Part shown: positions 47,501 to 61,332 of the stretch, one piece after another | How positions within the stretch are numbered: position 1 is the first letter of the stretch | How the letters are laid out: each line of letters opens with the position of its first letter | Assembly (NCBI GenBank): GCA_963966185.1 | Contig: CAWZYM010000055.1 | Span: forward strand, 124,001 to 188,000 | Reading direction: 5' to 3' | Length of the DNA: 64,000 nt | From: Rhabditoides inermis | Taxonomy: Eukaryota > Nematoda > Chromadorea > Rhabditida > Rhabditidae | The notes under the pieces: generated by a model | What the model was told of the DNA's origin: nothing | Seen by the model: the letters and a program-made list of their open reading frames with translations, nothing else | The model's database searches: none | Translations under genes and position numbers: made by a program

Positions 47501-50500
47501 TTGAAGTGAGATGAAGACGCAAAAGATAAATCTTCCCTCTTGCGACGAGGATGATTATTTTATGCAAACAGCAAGATTTCTGCAGAAGAAGGATGCTGGG
47601 TGAGTATATTCATAAATGGTTCGATCTGCGATTCTACTACTCACACCTCTTTCTTCGTAATCTTTCGCGTTCCCATCCCTTTCCCTCTGTCTTTCTCTCT
47701 CTTTCCTCCCGATTGCCAGACGTCATCAGTCATCACTCCATGAACCAATCCCGCCGCCCAGCCGCCGTACTTCAATCCATGAATCCATCATAACCGTATC
47801 ATCGAATTACTGTTTTATGCGTAATACGCAATCACTCCCGATCAATGTTTCTCCCTCCTCTACCAGTCCCTTACATTCCTTGCAAGTGCAGCATAGACTC
47901 GTGGGGCAGTCGTGTGTGTGTCCTGTCGACCGACCTCTGACTGCCGATCGTCACTCGCCAGCAGGTTTCCCACGCCCCTCTCACTACCCCATCCCATCAC
48001 AACTCGCTCACTGCATCACAGTTTCGCACTTTCTTGTGGCGCACGGCACGGGACAGCCAGCCAGCCAGCGACAGCCCTGTCGCCAATCACCCACCCACAC
48101 TCACAAATAGGCAGGCGAATCGCGTATGATGGCAAGGGGAGAAGGAGTACTCGTGTTACAACACACAGTCCATTCTCCCTTCCCTTCCATCCATCGGCCA
48201 TACAGCCAGCATATCATGTAACCCAACTAACTCTCGAACATATATGCGTTCATTAGATAAATAACATTTCGGTCGCAATCCATTGTGATTAACGAATGCT
48301 ACCCCAATGGGCCGCTTTATCAAACCACAACATTCACATCATTCGATCGAAGAGGAGAAATGATGGAACGCGCGAGGCGTATGAAACCGAAAACAGTGCA
48401 TACATAGACACAAGAGGGGAAGGGGAGGTGAGATCATCACGTCATCGATCGATTCGAATAAAAACAAAATGAACACTACTCGTGACTATTCTCGCATCTC
48501 ACATGTCCTTTCCCCTTTCTCTTTTCTGCCCTGCCATCCCCATCTCTAACCTGTTCACACAACGCCAACACATTCGCACATAATGTCTTGGCTCAATCAA
48601 CCAATACCATATACCACGCAATCTCTGAGAGAATCGGACACCACTGGGATCTAGGATATGAAATAGTGGAAAGTTATAATGTTTTGGTGTTTTCAGTAAC
48701 TAACAAATATCAACAACATGTTATGAAACTTTTTTCAAAATTAAAATGATTAATTTTTGATAAGCTAAATCAGTCAAATGATGGAAACCTATACATATAA
48801 CCTATTTTTGGACAGCTGTTATAATTTTAAGAAATTTTTTATATAGACAGAATTTGATGTTAACCAAAGGGTAAGCTTTTATACGCAAAAACATGATTTC
48901 CATTTCAAAAAAAAATACTTATAAATATATGGAAGTTCGATAGCAGTCTCTAGTTTCCACTATTCGAAACTTAAACTAGTTTAAAATCAATTAAAAGTTA
49001 TACGAGGAAAATCGGAGTACGTCTTTTTTGCTACAGTCGTTTGAAAGTGATCCAGCCATGGTGGTCCATCGCAAATGGACCATTAGCAGAAAAAAAACCG
49101 ACAAAAACAAATTGTTTCTTGAAACTAGAAGTGATTTAAAGCATACTTTGTGTTCACATTGTCGTTGTACCATCAAATTCTAAAAAAAGTTATGAGCGTT
49201 TCAATCCAAAAAAAAAAATTAAAAAATTTCCACTCTTTTGGACGTGGTCTTCAATAGCATCTAGTCTTCAATAGCACCTTATTCTGGTTGGTTTATGAAA
49301 ATGTAACCTATAAGAAGTGTAAAAACTGTTATATTTCAAAAATCGAAGGAGACGTCTTTTGAGATATCGATCTTTGAATGTTGCCAGCTCGCCAACATGC
49401 AACCCCTAACCAAAACCGTTCCACTATAATAGTAGTAACTAGTTGTTTAGACTTACCAAAAAAATATAAAAAATGTGTTTTCAAAAAAAAAAACGAGAAC
49501 GTATTTTGATTTATCGATCTTCATGTTCGCGAGCCAGCAACATTCAAACGTCGATATCTCAAAAGACGTCTCCTTCGATTTTCAAAAACTAAGTGTTTTT
49601 ACCACTTGTTATAGACTATATTTACATAAACTAATCAGAAAAGAGTGCTATCGAAGACTGGATAATCATCACGTCCAAAAGAGTGGATTTTTTTTTAAAT
49701 TTTCTTGGATTGAAACGCTCATAACTTTTTAGGATTTGATGGTACAACGACAATGTGAACACAAAGTATGCTTTAAATCACTTCTAGTTAAAAAAAATTT
49801 GTTTTGGTCGGTTAATTTTCTGCTAATGGTCCATTTGCGATGGACCACCATGGCTGGATCACTTTCAAACGACTGTAGCAAAAAAGACGTACCCTTCGAT
49901 TTCCCTCGTATAATTTTTATTTGATTATAAACTAGTTTAGGTTTCGAATAGTGAACACTAGAGACTGCTATCGAACTTCCATATATTTATAAGCATTTAT
50001 TTTCTACAATGAAAATCATATTTTTGCCTGTAGAAGCTTACCCTTTAAACTACATCAAATTTCTTCTATATAAAAAAGTTTCTCAAATTGTTGAAAGGAA
50101 TCGAACGCGCTCTTGAAAAGTTGTTGTTAACAAAAATTGACAAAGTTGAGGTGACGGTCCCTTAACTGGCCAAATATGCAAAATTTCATCGAAATCACTA
50201 TTACTACTTTGTAAAGGAGCCTTCATAACCCTTAACTACGCCCTGAAACCCTAGGTCCTATATGTCCCAAAAACGTCCGATTCTCTCAGAGACTGCGTGA
50301 TACTCACTACTCGCAATAGTACATCATAATCACTGTCCACCTTGGCGGTCTTTATGTCCTTATCATGAACAATATTATCACACTAGCAACCTAAATTCGT
50401 CTCTGATCCAAATACGCAGGGGGTGTCCGGACGGGTTCGGGTGCTCACATGAAATGCACGCAAGCCCCAACAGTAACACAAACATGTGAGCAAAACAACT

Positions 50501-52141
50501 ACACTACTATAAAAAATAATCTTGTAGGATATAGTTCGAGTGGGCAGCAAAATTTTGACCGGTCAGCTCAAGCCATCGCATCCTTGCCCTCTCATCACAT
50601 CCGATCGCGCGTCTCTCTCTATCCACTTCATTTCTCCCGTTGGCCGTCCGCTCACGTAGCGCCCATCAAACGGTCTCCCCTGTGTAATGCCTCCGCTCAG
50701 CTCCATCCCCAAGCATACACCCATCCCTTTCTCGCCCCTTCCCCTTCTCCTTCCCATCATTTCATCTCTACCTACCCATCCCATTTCTCTCATCGACGCT
50801 CCTACGTCACCAGCACAACACACATCACCACCGAATTATCAAAGATACACTGGAGAGAGGAGTAGCTAAAGAAAAAGCCAGCAAGACGAGATACTTCAAG
50901 ATGACGCTTGTCATCGCAGATCGCAGTCATACCAACCAACACAAACACAGCAAATAGATTCGCAATTCGATGTACTGCACGCTATCGCAACGACCAAAAA
51001 GAACAGTGAGTTGTGAGTAGACCACGCACCGATCACATCACATCACATGACACTGCGGGGAGACATGAGAGACAAGAGACAAGACGAGAAAGAGATAACG
51101 GTTCGGGTTCACACAACTCACTTCCGGGCGTAGAGAGGAGGTTCTTGGGCGTCTCCAGCCCACTAGGCTCCAATCCGTCCGACGCTCCGATCTGCACCTT
51201 CTAAAACGAGACAACAGTCAATTGCAGTTCAGCGCATTCGGATTATATCCCTTCAACTACACCCTTTGCATCTCGTACATTTGGAAGTAGCGAGAACCGC
51301 GGCGAGAGCAGCGCTGGCGCAACAAACATGATGACAGCGAATCAAATACCACTCTCGTCGCGTGAATATGCAAATGAGGGGCGAGATAGGGCGATCCAAT
51401 AGGCGTCAGGCAGTGAGTGAGTGAATGAGGCAGTCAGCAATGATGCATAACAGTATCAGTGTATGTCACTCGGTCACTCGCTATTCCGATCGCACACCAC
51501 AGCTCACTCGTGCACTGGTGAGATGCGTGAGTGGAGAGAGTGTGGCAACGGCACAGTGAGCACACTGCCTCTCTTTTTCTCGCTCGCTCACCATGCCCAC
51601 CCGGCGACCGCAAGTCCCGCCCACAAAGCGCCTATCCCACACAGCACCGTTCACTATGTATTCCATATCAACACATTATCCATACCTCTTACCCTCCACT
51701 CAAGAAACAGCCCTGTATCCGCTCCACAACACAACATCGATGCAATTACGATGAGTGCTGACAAAACAAGTGCGTAATCATTCACGGATGGACGGGGGAT
51801 AAGAAGAGGCGACGGAGCAGGCTGGATGGATGGATGGACACGAAAAGTGCACATGAGATAGTGTGGACAGACGAGACAGACACAGAGAGACACGACAGAC
51901 GACGCGAGAAGGGGACGTGGGCAGATGGCAGTAACACAACATGCGACACCTCCTGACCGTTCTCAAAACAAGACCGTGCGCCGCTGCCGTTCTCACGCAT
52001 TAGCATTCCGCAACCCGACTTGCACTCCACTCCTTCTTCCTCCAGTCCACTTACCCGTTGTTTCATGGGAGGTGATTCGTTGAGAGAAGCTGCGGAAACG
52101 GCCGCTTCCGACACCGCAACACTCGTAGACACCATCGACAT
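44531..52141 (-). CDS. atf-7: bZIP transcription factor, ATF-7/ATF2-like
   Basis: In C. elegans ATF-7 is the CREB/ATF factor under PMK-1 p38 control in immunity. Minus-strand exons: 52141(start within 52212)-52055, 51200-51122, 47367-47206, 46322-46204, 45788-45622, 45572-45384, 45308-44675, 44626-44531; phases agree. Landmarks: ETPKNLLSTPG; ELSAADLKRAMQVNPFDVKF; EALKTADFARIVQQ; DDALNFINHF; a long Ala/Gln-rich region; the basic region RRQTILERNKAAAVRYRKRKKEEHDD; a leucine zipper (MIGRVRVLENSNDALRREV, LTRLLAERD) and a short CVCAMRG tail. The basic region NKAAAVRYRKRKK is ATF2-class (N and R at the DNA-contact positions). The 5' end is uncertain: an in-frame exon lies at 52337-52263. Intron 2 (3.75 kb) carries a hairpin transposon. 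Confidence 0.9.
48615..50299. mobile_element. 1.7-kb hairpin DNA element with TIRs and a 4-bp target duplication
   Basis: Ends are inverse copies: CACGCAATCTCTGAGAGAATC at 48615 and its inverse ending at 50299, one mismatch over about 24 bp. ATAC flanks both sides (48611-48614 and 50300-50303), a candidate target-site duplication. Inside, about 48817-49400 is repeated inversely at about 49520-50110 (for example AAAGACGTCTCCTTCGATTTT region, GGTGGTCCATCGCAAATGGA), leaving a loop of about 120 bp. No protein-coding frame beyond chance. It sits in intron 2 of the atf-7-like gene. Confidence 0.85.
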
Positions 52142-52262
52142 CCCCTCGCAGTCGCCCGTATGAGCCCGCACCACACTAACACTCCACTCACACGCGCTGC
52201 GCACAAAGGCCACTGAAACATAAAACGAGGATTAGGCGTTACTGCAGTCAATTGAGGCTCAC

Positions 52263-52337
52263 CTATTCGAGGTGGTGTTAGATCGTCGTCTCGTTTAGCG
52301 TAGAAGTCGCTGCGCCATTCAGACGAGCGACCAGCGC
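52263..52337 (-). other. Probable upstream exon of the atf-7-like gene
   Basis: Flanked by TTGTAG (acceptor) and GTGAGC (donor). In the phase that continues into the 52212-52055 exon it is open and reads SSEWRSDFYAKRDDDLTPPRI. It could extend the protein upstream or be 5' UTR reached by trans-splicing at 52337. The next 0.8-kb intron (51201-52054) shows nothing else. Confidence 0.45.
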
Positions 52338-52829
52338 CTACAATAAGAACACATCACACAACGCATTCAAACAACCAACGATGCATGCGACATGGGGAGG
52401 TATCAAACTGTACCGTGCTGGTCAGCACGCAACAGAAAAACATTCACGCTATTCATAAACGAGAATGAAAGAAACAACGTATTTATAACAGTTTTGCGCA
52501 ACAAGGAGGATGTAGGAGACTGGGAGAATGGATAGATTCCGCTAGCGACTACAAACGATACAAAGACGTCATTTCATGTTTTCTAAGCAACGTAAAGAGA
52601 GAACTTATTAACGGAAACGCCGTAACTTAACAATATTAAAGTAGGCAACATGAGAATACAAACAAATCAACAACTGGTGTGTGCTGTGATCAAGATCCTT
52701 AGAGGGCGACTACAATGCAATCAGCCGGATGATAGGTGGGTGGAAGGATGGGAAAGGGGAAAGGGGAAAGCAGAACATCAACGTCAGATCGAGTGAGCTG
52801 GGCGGGCGGGAAGAGCAAGACAGAGTCGT
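52338..52829. other. Gap between cct-5 (3' end) and the atf-7-like gene
   Basis: About 490 bp, same-strand spacing on both sides, which would suit a nematode operon. No gene seen. Confidence 0.4.
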
Positions 52830-55800
52830 CTAGTGTCCGTGCTGCGCCTCGTCGTCCGGAACGCGCACGTCGTCGATCTTGAGGATCATGCGCACCACCT
52901 GAAAGCATCACGTGGACAAGGGCGGACAAGCACAAGGCAGAGGAGCAAGGCGAGACGAGTGACACGCAACCGCCAACACAACTACACATCACCAAGCTCC
53001 CAATAGCGCATCCCACATACACTCGCTCCACAAATCTCTACTCATCCGCATCGATGCGGCACGCGTCAAAATCCTTGCCACAAGGTAGGAAGGCAAGCCC
53101 ACTTAACTGATTGACAAACAAATATAACTTAAATAGCAAGGTGAGCAGGGCGGGCTTAAAGCGCCTATCCTTCATCTACATCGCCCTCCTCTTTCCGCTG
53201 TCGTCGTAGCCTCGAAACCCAACCCGCGCGGCGGCTCCAGTTTTATCCCACCTCTCACTACTCAATTCATTCTACCCTCTTCTCGTCGCTAGTTGCTATG
53301 TGCGTACTCGTGACAGAAATGAGTGCAAACGATGCGGCGGCAAATGACTGATGTATGGATGGACAAGTCAATGACCAATGTGTGTTGTTGCAAATTTGCA
53401 CTACCAGATACTAGACGAAACAACACGAACACGCTGAGAGAGACAAAGGGTGATGAAGGATATAAACGAGGTGAAGAGCGAGTGAGGGCTTGGCACGTAC
53501 CTGGGTGGCAAGGGAGATCTGCTCTTTCTTGGAGAGCAGCGTCTCGATCACCTTCTGCTCCCTCATGTCGTTCGTTCCTGCGAAGACGGCGTCGATGCCC
53601 AGACGGGGGTTCGACTCGGCCATCTGCTTCGCCTGCAACACACAATCATCAATCATCACCCAAAACCAAACATACCCTCATCCCAACCATTCTATTAGAT
53701 CCGACTGTTTTGTATTTTTAAGACCCATTTGTTTTGTATTGTAAAAAATATCATGCAACTTATAGTAATACTGTACGACTGTCTACGTTACACGCATTAT
53801 GCACAGTACATGAGAATGTACTGTGCATAATGCGCTGTGTGAAGAGCAGATTTCTCTTGTCCTCCTTCAGGCCCCACTTCATGGACATGCATTGTGTTCA
53901 GCTACGTGCATTATCTCTACCGCTACCACCACATTTCATTCAAATGCCAACACATACTCTCATAGTTTGTCTTGTCATTTACATGACAAATAGTCGTTTT
54001 AGCACAGCTTACTCTACCTATTCTTGAAGGATCTCGTAACAATGGGCTTACCTAAACAAATCCTAATGCACCTGCGGACAGTGCGCAGCTAGCTCTCTTT
54101 CAGGATAAAGATATTATATGTCAGGGATTATTCGACGACAAGTCACTGGATTACTGCCAGCATCCAACTCAAATCGCACCATTTCAACCTCTGTCTCCTC
54201 TCATACTGCACAAATCCCGCGAGACCAATCACACACGCTTCAATTACGCCAATGCCATATGCATGAGAAAGGAAAACACGATTTCGCTCTACTCATCCTG
54301 TGCATCATAGTGTTCACCTTGAGGTCAGTGAGAGCCTCGATAGGAGCGAGACCAGAGTTCTCCGCCAGAGCCATCGGGATAGCCTCCAGGGCGTCGGCGA
54401 ACGCGCGGAACGCATACTGCTCCACCCCCTCGATCTGAACACACCAAGATCAGTACAAAACCCATGTCATGTAGATACCTTGTCGGCCTCCTCGGCCACC
54501 TTGATGGCGCACGCCACCTCAGCCGAGCCTCCTCCATACACGATGCGGTCGTCCTTGACCAGGTTGCGGATCACGCACAGAGCATCGTGCAGGGAACGAC
54601 GAGCCTCGTCGATCATCATCTAAAACAATGTCGGTCAGAACAAGAAAAAAAATAAAAACTCGCCTTGTTTCCTCCGCGAATGAAGACGGTGATAGCCTTG
54701 TTGTTGGGGCACTGTTCGATCGAAAGCATCTTGTCGTTGGCCGTTCCGAACGAAATCTCCTTGACGAGTCCGGCAGTTCCGAGCTTCTCGGGAGTGAGCT
54801 CAGCGAAGCGGGGCACGATTCTTCCGTTGGTGGCAATGGCGAGCAGCTCGATCTCGGGACCTCCCACCCAGCGCACGGCAGGCAGCTTGTGGTGGTGCAG
54901 CAGGTGGTTCGCCTCGTCGTCAAAGCCCCACTGGCAGATGGCCAGAGTAGCTCCAGAGTCCTTTACCTCCTTGATCATTTTTTCAAAAGTCTCCTTCTCA
55001 TAATTGCGGAGAGCGGCGAAGTCTTCGGTCGAGGTCACATCGAGCTTATGCTTGGTCTTAGGCTTGGGGGGCTCGAACGGGCAGGTGAGAATGGCCACCT
55101 TGGCGTTCTCGATCTGCTTAGGCATCTGCGGGTGCGACATCGTCTTGTCGATCACGATACCCTTGACCAGCATGGTGTCCTCAAGACGACCGCCAACCTA
55201 AACACTCATCATCTCTATAACATTTTTCTCTCTCATATGTTGTGTTTTTTTTTTTGCTGTGTACGCTGTGCATTTGCTGTGTACGCTGCTACTGATGTCA
55301 AAAAACCGAACATATAAACAATCGTTCCTGGTGTTTCTAAGTGTTGTGAGTAGACAGTAGCTAGGCACAAATATTTTTGCCATCGTCAAGGATTTTGCTA
55401 GGTTATGTCGTTATGTGGTTATGCATGTCTTCTCTTTCCCTTTAACTCTCTCTCTTTCTCACTGCGCAGGCGGAGACACGCAGACACGTGCACATGTGCC
55501 TACGTGCCCGCTCTCTTCTCCTCCCTCGCTGGCTCACATCGATCATTGTCCTTCGCCTTCCTCTTCACTCCGCCCAACACATCACATTGCATTAAACAAC
55601 TCCTGCTGCAGTCGCAATGAAACACTATTTCAATACTCTCTCACTCAACACCACCATTCCTCATCCTCCACATCAAGGCGCGATGAATTAAATTACCGCA
55701 TGCACTCACAAACGTCCCGCTTATTTCTAACACAATGAGTAATGCGCAGACGAAATCCATATTCCATTCGCATATCACTAACTCGCATTAACGAGACTTT

Positions 55801-58800
55801 TGAGGGCGCGGCGCATGTGCTACGGCATGCTCGCCGCTGCGCGTCAGCGAATGAAATGACGGACCCGGCGCGGCTCGCCCAGACACGCAAATGAGTGTGC
55901 AAGCTAATGAGAACAGATTGATGAAAAGGACATTCCGTCGTTATATCCAATACCAATATCACAATAAAATGTACAACTTCCGGATCGTCAAAGAAACGCT
56001 CATGAAACGTGACCTACGCTTACCTTGCCTTGCATCTTGATCATCTCGAAGTTAACATCCTTCTTCTCAATGTCAGCAACCGAGAGTACCGCATCGACGG
56101 CGATCTCAGCGAACTTGCGAAGGCATTTGTTCACGCTAAAAAAAACGTAGATAGACATGGCACAAACGACTGCGCGTGATGTTTGTTGCTACTCACATCT
56201 TGGATCCGAGCGAGGTCTGGGCAGTCTCGATGAGCCTCTCGCGGTCGGCGACCGGGAACTTGTCGGCAATGTTATCGAGGGTGATGAGCGCCTTCTTGCA
56301 CGCGAGGTCAAAGCCATCAGCAATCTTGATGGGGTGAATTCCGCGGTCGAGCAAGTGCTCCGCCTCCTCCAGAAGAGCGCCAGCAAGCACTGCACAACAT
56401 ACATACAATTTTTAGAACAAGTATTGAACAAGATTAAGATCACGTTGCATAAAATGTATATATTATGTTTTAGTTTATGTTATGTAAATGTTTAAAGTTT
56501 AAAACAAGACAGTAGACGGCAGACAGCTAGATGTAAAGCGCGAGAACGAGACCAAACGACTGCCTATTTTCTGGCAACTAATTAGATGAAGAGGGCGGAA
56601 AAAATGGGCGACATGCAGTCATGACTCGTAAAGAACATCACTATCGACATTTTAATTTGAGAATAGTATTTTGAAAAAACAATTGATGCTTGTTGAAATG
56701 AAGTGTATTACATCTACATATGCGTAAACACCACGTAACACGAACAAGTTGGAAAGGGTTGCAACGCAGAGTGAGCAGAGACCATCACATGAATCGATAC
56801 GTGGCAGACAACAACACTGACAAGACTGGAAGTGTCCTTTCGCCTCTCCGTATCTATCTCAACTAACCACAAAAACAAGTAATTTTCATTCAAACAAGCT
56901 TTCACTTGCATTGTTTCCTACTAGCAAACAATGGTCGTGAACAAAACTGTCTAATTCAGATCAGAGTATGGTCGAACATTAAAATAAATGTTTAGTCACA
57001 CAACACACGACTCAAATATTGACCTTTACCTGGAAAACAAAACCAAGTGATAATATTTCTCTCTCAAAATCCTATTTGAAAAAAAACCCATAAATTTGTA
57101 TGTCTATGTTGATGTGCAATATTCAGGATAGATAATGCATCGATCGCACATGTACTGCTGAGAGATAAAATGAATCGAACAGTTGCCTTCATTCGCACTG
57201 CATAAAGAATGCGCATGCAGAAACTACCAGAATTCATATCTAATTTGAATGATGCATAATAGAAAGAAACACCTGCACAAAACTTGAAATGTAAACAGTG
57301 GAGGCGTAATATAAAAGATAAACGCAATGATTGAGTGGAAGAAGATAAGACATCACCCCGCAATCGATGGCAAGTGATAGTCCAAGAAGAAGAAAGACAT
57401 TTCCAGAGCGCAGTGTGAGTGAGAACGAAGAGAGTAAGAGAAACGGAGAAAATGAAAGGAGAGAGGCGAGAGAGGCGAGAGAGGAGAGACCGGTGTGCGC
57501 AGGAAACGCAGGCAAACCGCTCGCCTTGCCTCTCTATTCTCGCATGACGTCAGCACAGTTGACACAACCAGCTCGCCAGCCAGAAGAGCACTGAATACTC
57601 CACTGTCTGCTTCAAACGTCACAACCACACTAATCGCAAGCGCATCTCTGTGCAAACACAACTAATTTTGAACGCAATGACGAAAATAAAACTATTTTTA
57701 CTAGCATTATATATAAAACCGGTTATGAGGAGAAGAAATAAAAATGAGACAACATTCGACATCCGACTCTGATATGCAACCATAAATAAATGAGCGGCAA
57801 CAGTCGGCCATCTATCTCAACCAAACACCGTATTCATATGTAATACAGAGACACGCATGGAATCTAAAAGAACATTCCATTCTTCCATGTTGTAACTATG
57901 CACGATGCGCACTATTTCAATATCCAAAACATTACAAAAAGCGCGTGCTCAACACATTCGGTTTGACAAATCGAAAACATCTATGTTCACACCTGAAAAA
58001 AGTAAGTTTGTGTAAAATAAAAAGAGAAGATGGACATAGTAATTGTGATACAGCTAACGGGTGGCAGAGTGGTAGTGCGAGCGGCGGCACATGCAAGGAA
58101 GGCAATCGATTGCAGTGTCGATGCTGCCGAGAGCCAACATACATGTAGAAAACCACAACCACCAAATATTTTTTTCCATGGTTTCGGAAACGATATGACA
58201 CGAAGAAACAATGTCTTTTTAATTTCCTACATTACTATAACAATACAAGCAAATAAAACAATAGTATAATATAAATCATGAATAGCTATAATATACCACT
58301 CAAACTTCTTGGCCTTCGAATTCTTGAATAACGCCGCTTAATAAATTACGTAGTAAGCATTCATAAGGGTATTACAAAAACAACTTATCTGAATTGTTTT
58401 TTTAAACATTAATCCCAAATTGTTCGCGCACATCTCACAGATATCGTTTGCCATCATTTGAGTCGCTTCCAAGAAGCAGTCCGTTCTATCAGACAGAGGA
58501 GTCTGGATTGATTGGAACTCATTTCCATCTAATATTGTTAAATTTGCGAAAAGCAGTAACCCAGTAACGTGGAATCTTTATCTATGAAATGATTTTGTCA
58601 TTACCATACATAGAGACATGTGAGAAGTGACTCAAACTTTCCGTACGTAGTACGTAGGGAAAAATCCCGATCGGAGTTGTGAACCGCTATCATTATTATA
58701 TCACGACCCAAATTCCAGACCTACCTATCTCACCACACAGGTAACACATAATTCTGTAACTATGCATGAATTTTTGTTATTTTATTACTAAAACGTTGGT

Positions 58801-60524
58801 ACTATCAAACGTACGAAAATTAAATATTAGAATAGAGAGAAGTAGCTGACAAAGTTGCTTGAGATTCTTTGAGTCCAGAGTGAGTCACTTTGAGAAGCTA
58901 GATTTTTATTTGGTCCCTCACATTTCTTTTTTACTGCTTTGAAAGAGCGTAAATTACTTCATTTGGGAAAAATATCAAACGTACGAAAATTAAATTTTAA
59001 ACCGGTGCACCATCCATGTCTTCATGATTTTTTTGAATTTAATACGCTCTCCGCTTGTTACCGGTCCATAACTCCGCTCGGGTCTTTTCCATTTCGTACG
59101 TATGGTCAAAAACATTATTTCGTAACTTCGAGATCATTTAATCTTCCGTACGTAAGTCATCATCCGGAAATTAACTTCTCAAAGCGCCGGGATGTATGGT
59201 CATTACAAAGAATAGGCTTGTGGTTGTGATATCAACTCACATGCTCTCAAATATTGCTTATCTTTGTGCTTTCCACCTTTCCTCATGGCGTCAATGCGCT
59301 ACAAGAAAAGGGAAGATAAAAAGAATTGATTAGAGGGACCAATGGGTCGCCAAACTTACTGTCTTATACTTGTATTTAACTTATAATAATAACTCACCAA
59401 CAACTCCGGTTGTTCCGTCTCCGATCTCGTCATCCTGAGATTTGCTGAGCTCGACCATGAGTCGAGCGACATGGTGCTGCACATCCATCTTTTCCATGAT
59501 TGTCGCTCCATCGTTGGTGATGGTCACATCGCCATCAGGAGAAACCTTAACAAATAAATTATTACACAGACTCAACATAGCGGGGTAAACTAACACTTGA
59601 GACTTTGACAACCTAGTAAACTAATAGTATCTAAGTTGTAATAGGCTAGAAATTCGGGGTCGAGTAAGAAGTAGACTCGAGACTCAACAATCAATCAATT
59701 TGTTTAACTGGAATTCCTATATCTGAATATGACAACACAATCTTAATGATTTGATGAATACAGTGGTGTGATACATAACGCCGGGGAAAGATAAGTAGAC
59801 TGGAGAGGTTAGTGGCGGGAAGACGATACTTAATCGATGATCATTACTGGACCATTATAATGGAGTACCATAATTAAAGGGATCAATTCAAATCAAGAGT
59901 TCATCCAAAATGGGACCGCCACCGCCACCAAATATTATCAACACCACTAAACACGTAAACTAAAGTCATATTTCCATATTTGAGCAAAGGTGAGATTGAG
60001 AGATGGGATTGACAGGGATGATAGATAAGTGTTAGTAGTGAATATAATTCTGAAATGATCGATTGGTGGATTGGTGCAGATTCAGACACATAGTTCAATT
60101 TCGAAAATATCTTCCTATTCTGTACTCTTCACGAAATATACAGGAGAAGAACGCCGCGTGCTCAAACAGGTAAACAAAAACAAGCAAATAAGAAACCAGT
60201 GACTCACCAGCATCTTATCGAGACCACGAGGTCCGAGAGAAGTGCGAAGAGTGTTCGCAACAGCGCGGGCGGCGAGAATGTGACTCTGCAATATAATAAG
60301 CTATGGTAACACCAATGGCATAGTTAATAATAAGCTATGGTAATACCAATGGCATAGTTAAATTTCGACACACACATTCACATTGGAAATCACACACCAG
60401 AATGGGCAGCGATTACCTTGACAGCCTCGATTCCGGTGAGGCGCTTCTGCTTGTCCTGCTCGCGCATGACAATGAACGGTTGCCCGAACTCGTCGAAAAT
60501 TAGCTGTGCCATTCCGCCGGCCAT
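52830..60524 (-). CDS. cct-5: T-complex protein 1 subunit epsilon (CCT5), complete
   Basis: Subunit of the cytosolic TRiC/CCT chaperonin that folds actin and tubulin with ATP. Ten minus-strand exons: 60524-60417, 60285-60208, 59545-59398, 56389-56197, 56135-56024, 55197-54664, 54619-54479, 54434-54318, 53632-53501, 52898-52830, giving 543 aa (CCT5 is about 541). Chaperonin motifs: [35 protein letters not shown] (ATP-binding GDGTT), then [39 protein letters not shown] (apical/intermediate GGG), [20 protein letters not shown] and the CCT5 end [19 protein letters not shown]. The first exon's ATG follows TTTAG plus six bases, so trans-splicing is likely. Intron 6 starts with GC (AAG|GCGAGT), a GC-AG intron. 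Introns 3 and 4 are long. Confidence 0.97.
56390..59397. other. cct-5 intron 3, 3 kb
   Basis: AT-rich; I found no gene. The word ATCAAACGTACGAAAATTAAAT occurs twice (58805 and 58975) in direct orientation, flanked by CGTACGTA-type palindromes (58640-59160). Other cct-5 introns over 300 bp (52899-53500, 53633-54317, 55198-56023, 59546-60207) hold nothing recognisable. Confidence 0.5.
60299..60361 (+). repeat. 31-bp tandem duplication in cct-5 intron 1
   Basis: AAGCTATGGTAACACCAATG and the following bases are repeated once directly, with one substitution (ACACC to ATACC). Confidence 0.85.
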
Positions 60525-61183
60525 GATTACCTAAATTCCGCATTTATTCGTGGGGAATATATTATTACTTGATTCATCTAGATCACAAGTTGAGAAACAA
60601 ATTGTGAGACAAATAGTGACAGTGTAACTGATATATACCTATGTTTAAATGAACATTTAAACAATGCAAAGAGAGACAAGTGTTGCAAACGTCAAGAACC
60701 AACAAAATAAATAAACATCCGTAGCAGATCCTTCTACTTAAAATGCATTGTAAAATTCTAAGGGTTCTCGAATGCACTAGAGAATTCGAACACATCGTGT
60801 CGAGACCATTTATCAAATTAAATAATACACATTGTTAATGCCAAATACTAGAGTTCAACAGTATTTTTTAATTGCATATAGGATAGGCGGTTTTTTTTTC
60901 AAATCATAAACTGGCGACTAGTGGAGGTGTACATGTGCGTACAGAGCTACTGTAATCAAACAACATATCATTTATAATATGGTGTGCAGTAGTACATACC
61001 AATCAGTGAACCATTCAGTCACTGATAATACTTGTAGACTCACTCATTTCACTGATGTATAAAACTTTTTCAACATGAATTTTTGAAGATAAGCATTATA
61101 TGTTTTATGATCAATAAAATGTATTTTTCCACATATTACTACTGCTTGCGGTGAAAAAATTGAGATGCTGTGTAGTGCAGCAA
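60525..61183. other. 5' flank of cct-5
   Basis: AT-rich; presumably the cct-5 promoter region. No gene or clear core element seen. Confidence 0.4.
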
Positions 61184-61332
61184 TGACTACAGCGTGCGGT
61201 GCGGGTGGGGCGCGGGTGGGATGCGGATGGCTGACGACTAGTTGACGGCCCGCGCCCCACCCGCAGCTCACCCGCGCCCCACTCGCACCCTACCCGCAGA
61301 TCAACCGCACCTCACCCGCGCCCCACCCGCAG
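61184..61332. mobile_element. GC-rich foldback element, copy 3
   Basis: Begins TGACTACAGCGTGCGGTGCGG, contains GCGGGTGGGG units, a central GACGACTAGTTGACG turn, and then CCCCACCCGC units, i.e. a hairpin. Terminus as in the copies at 32608 and 33644. Confidence 0.6.
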
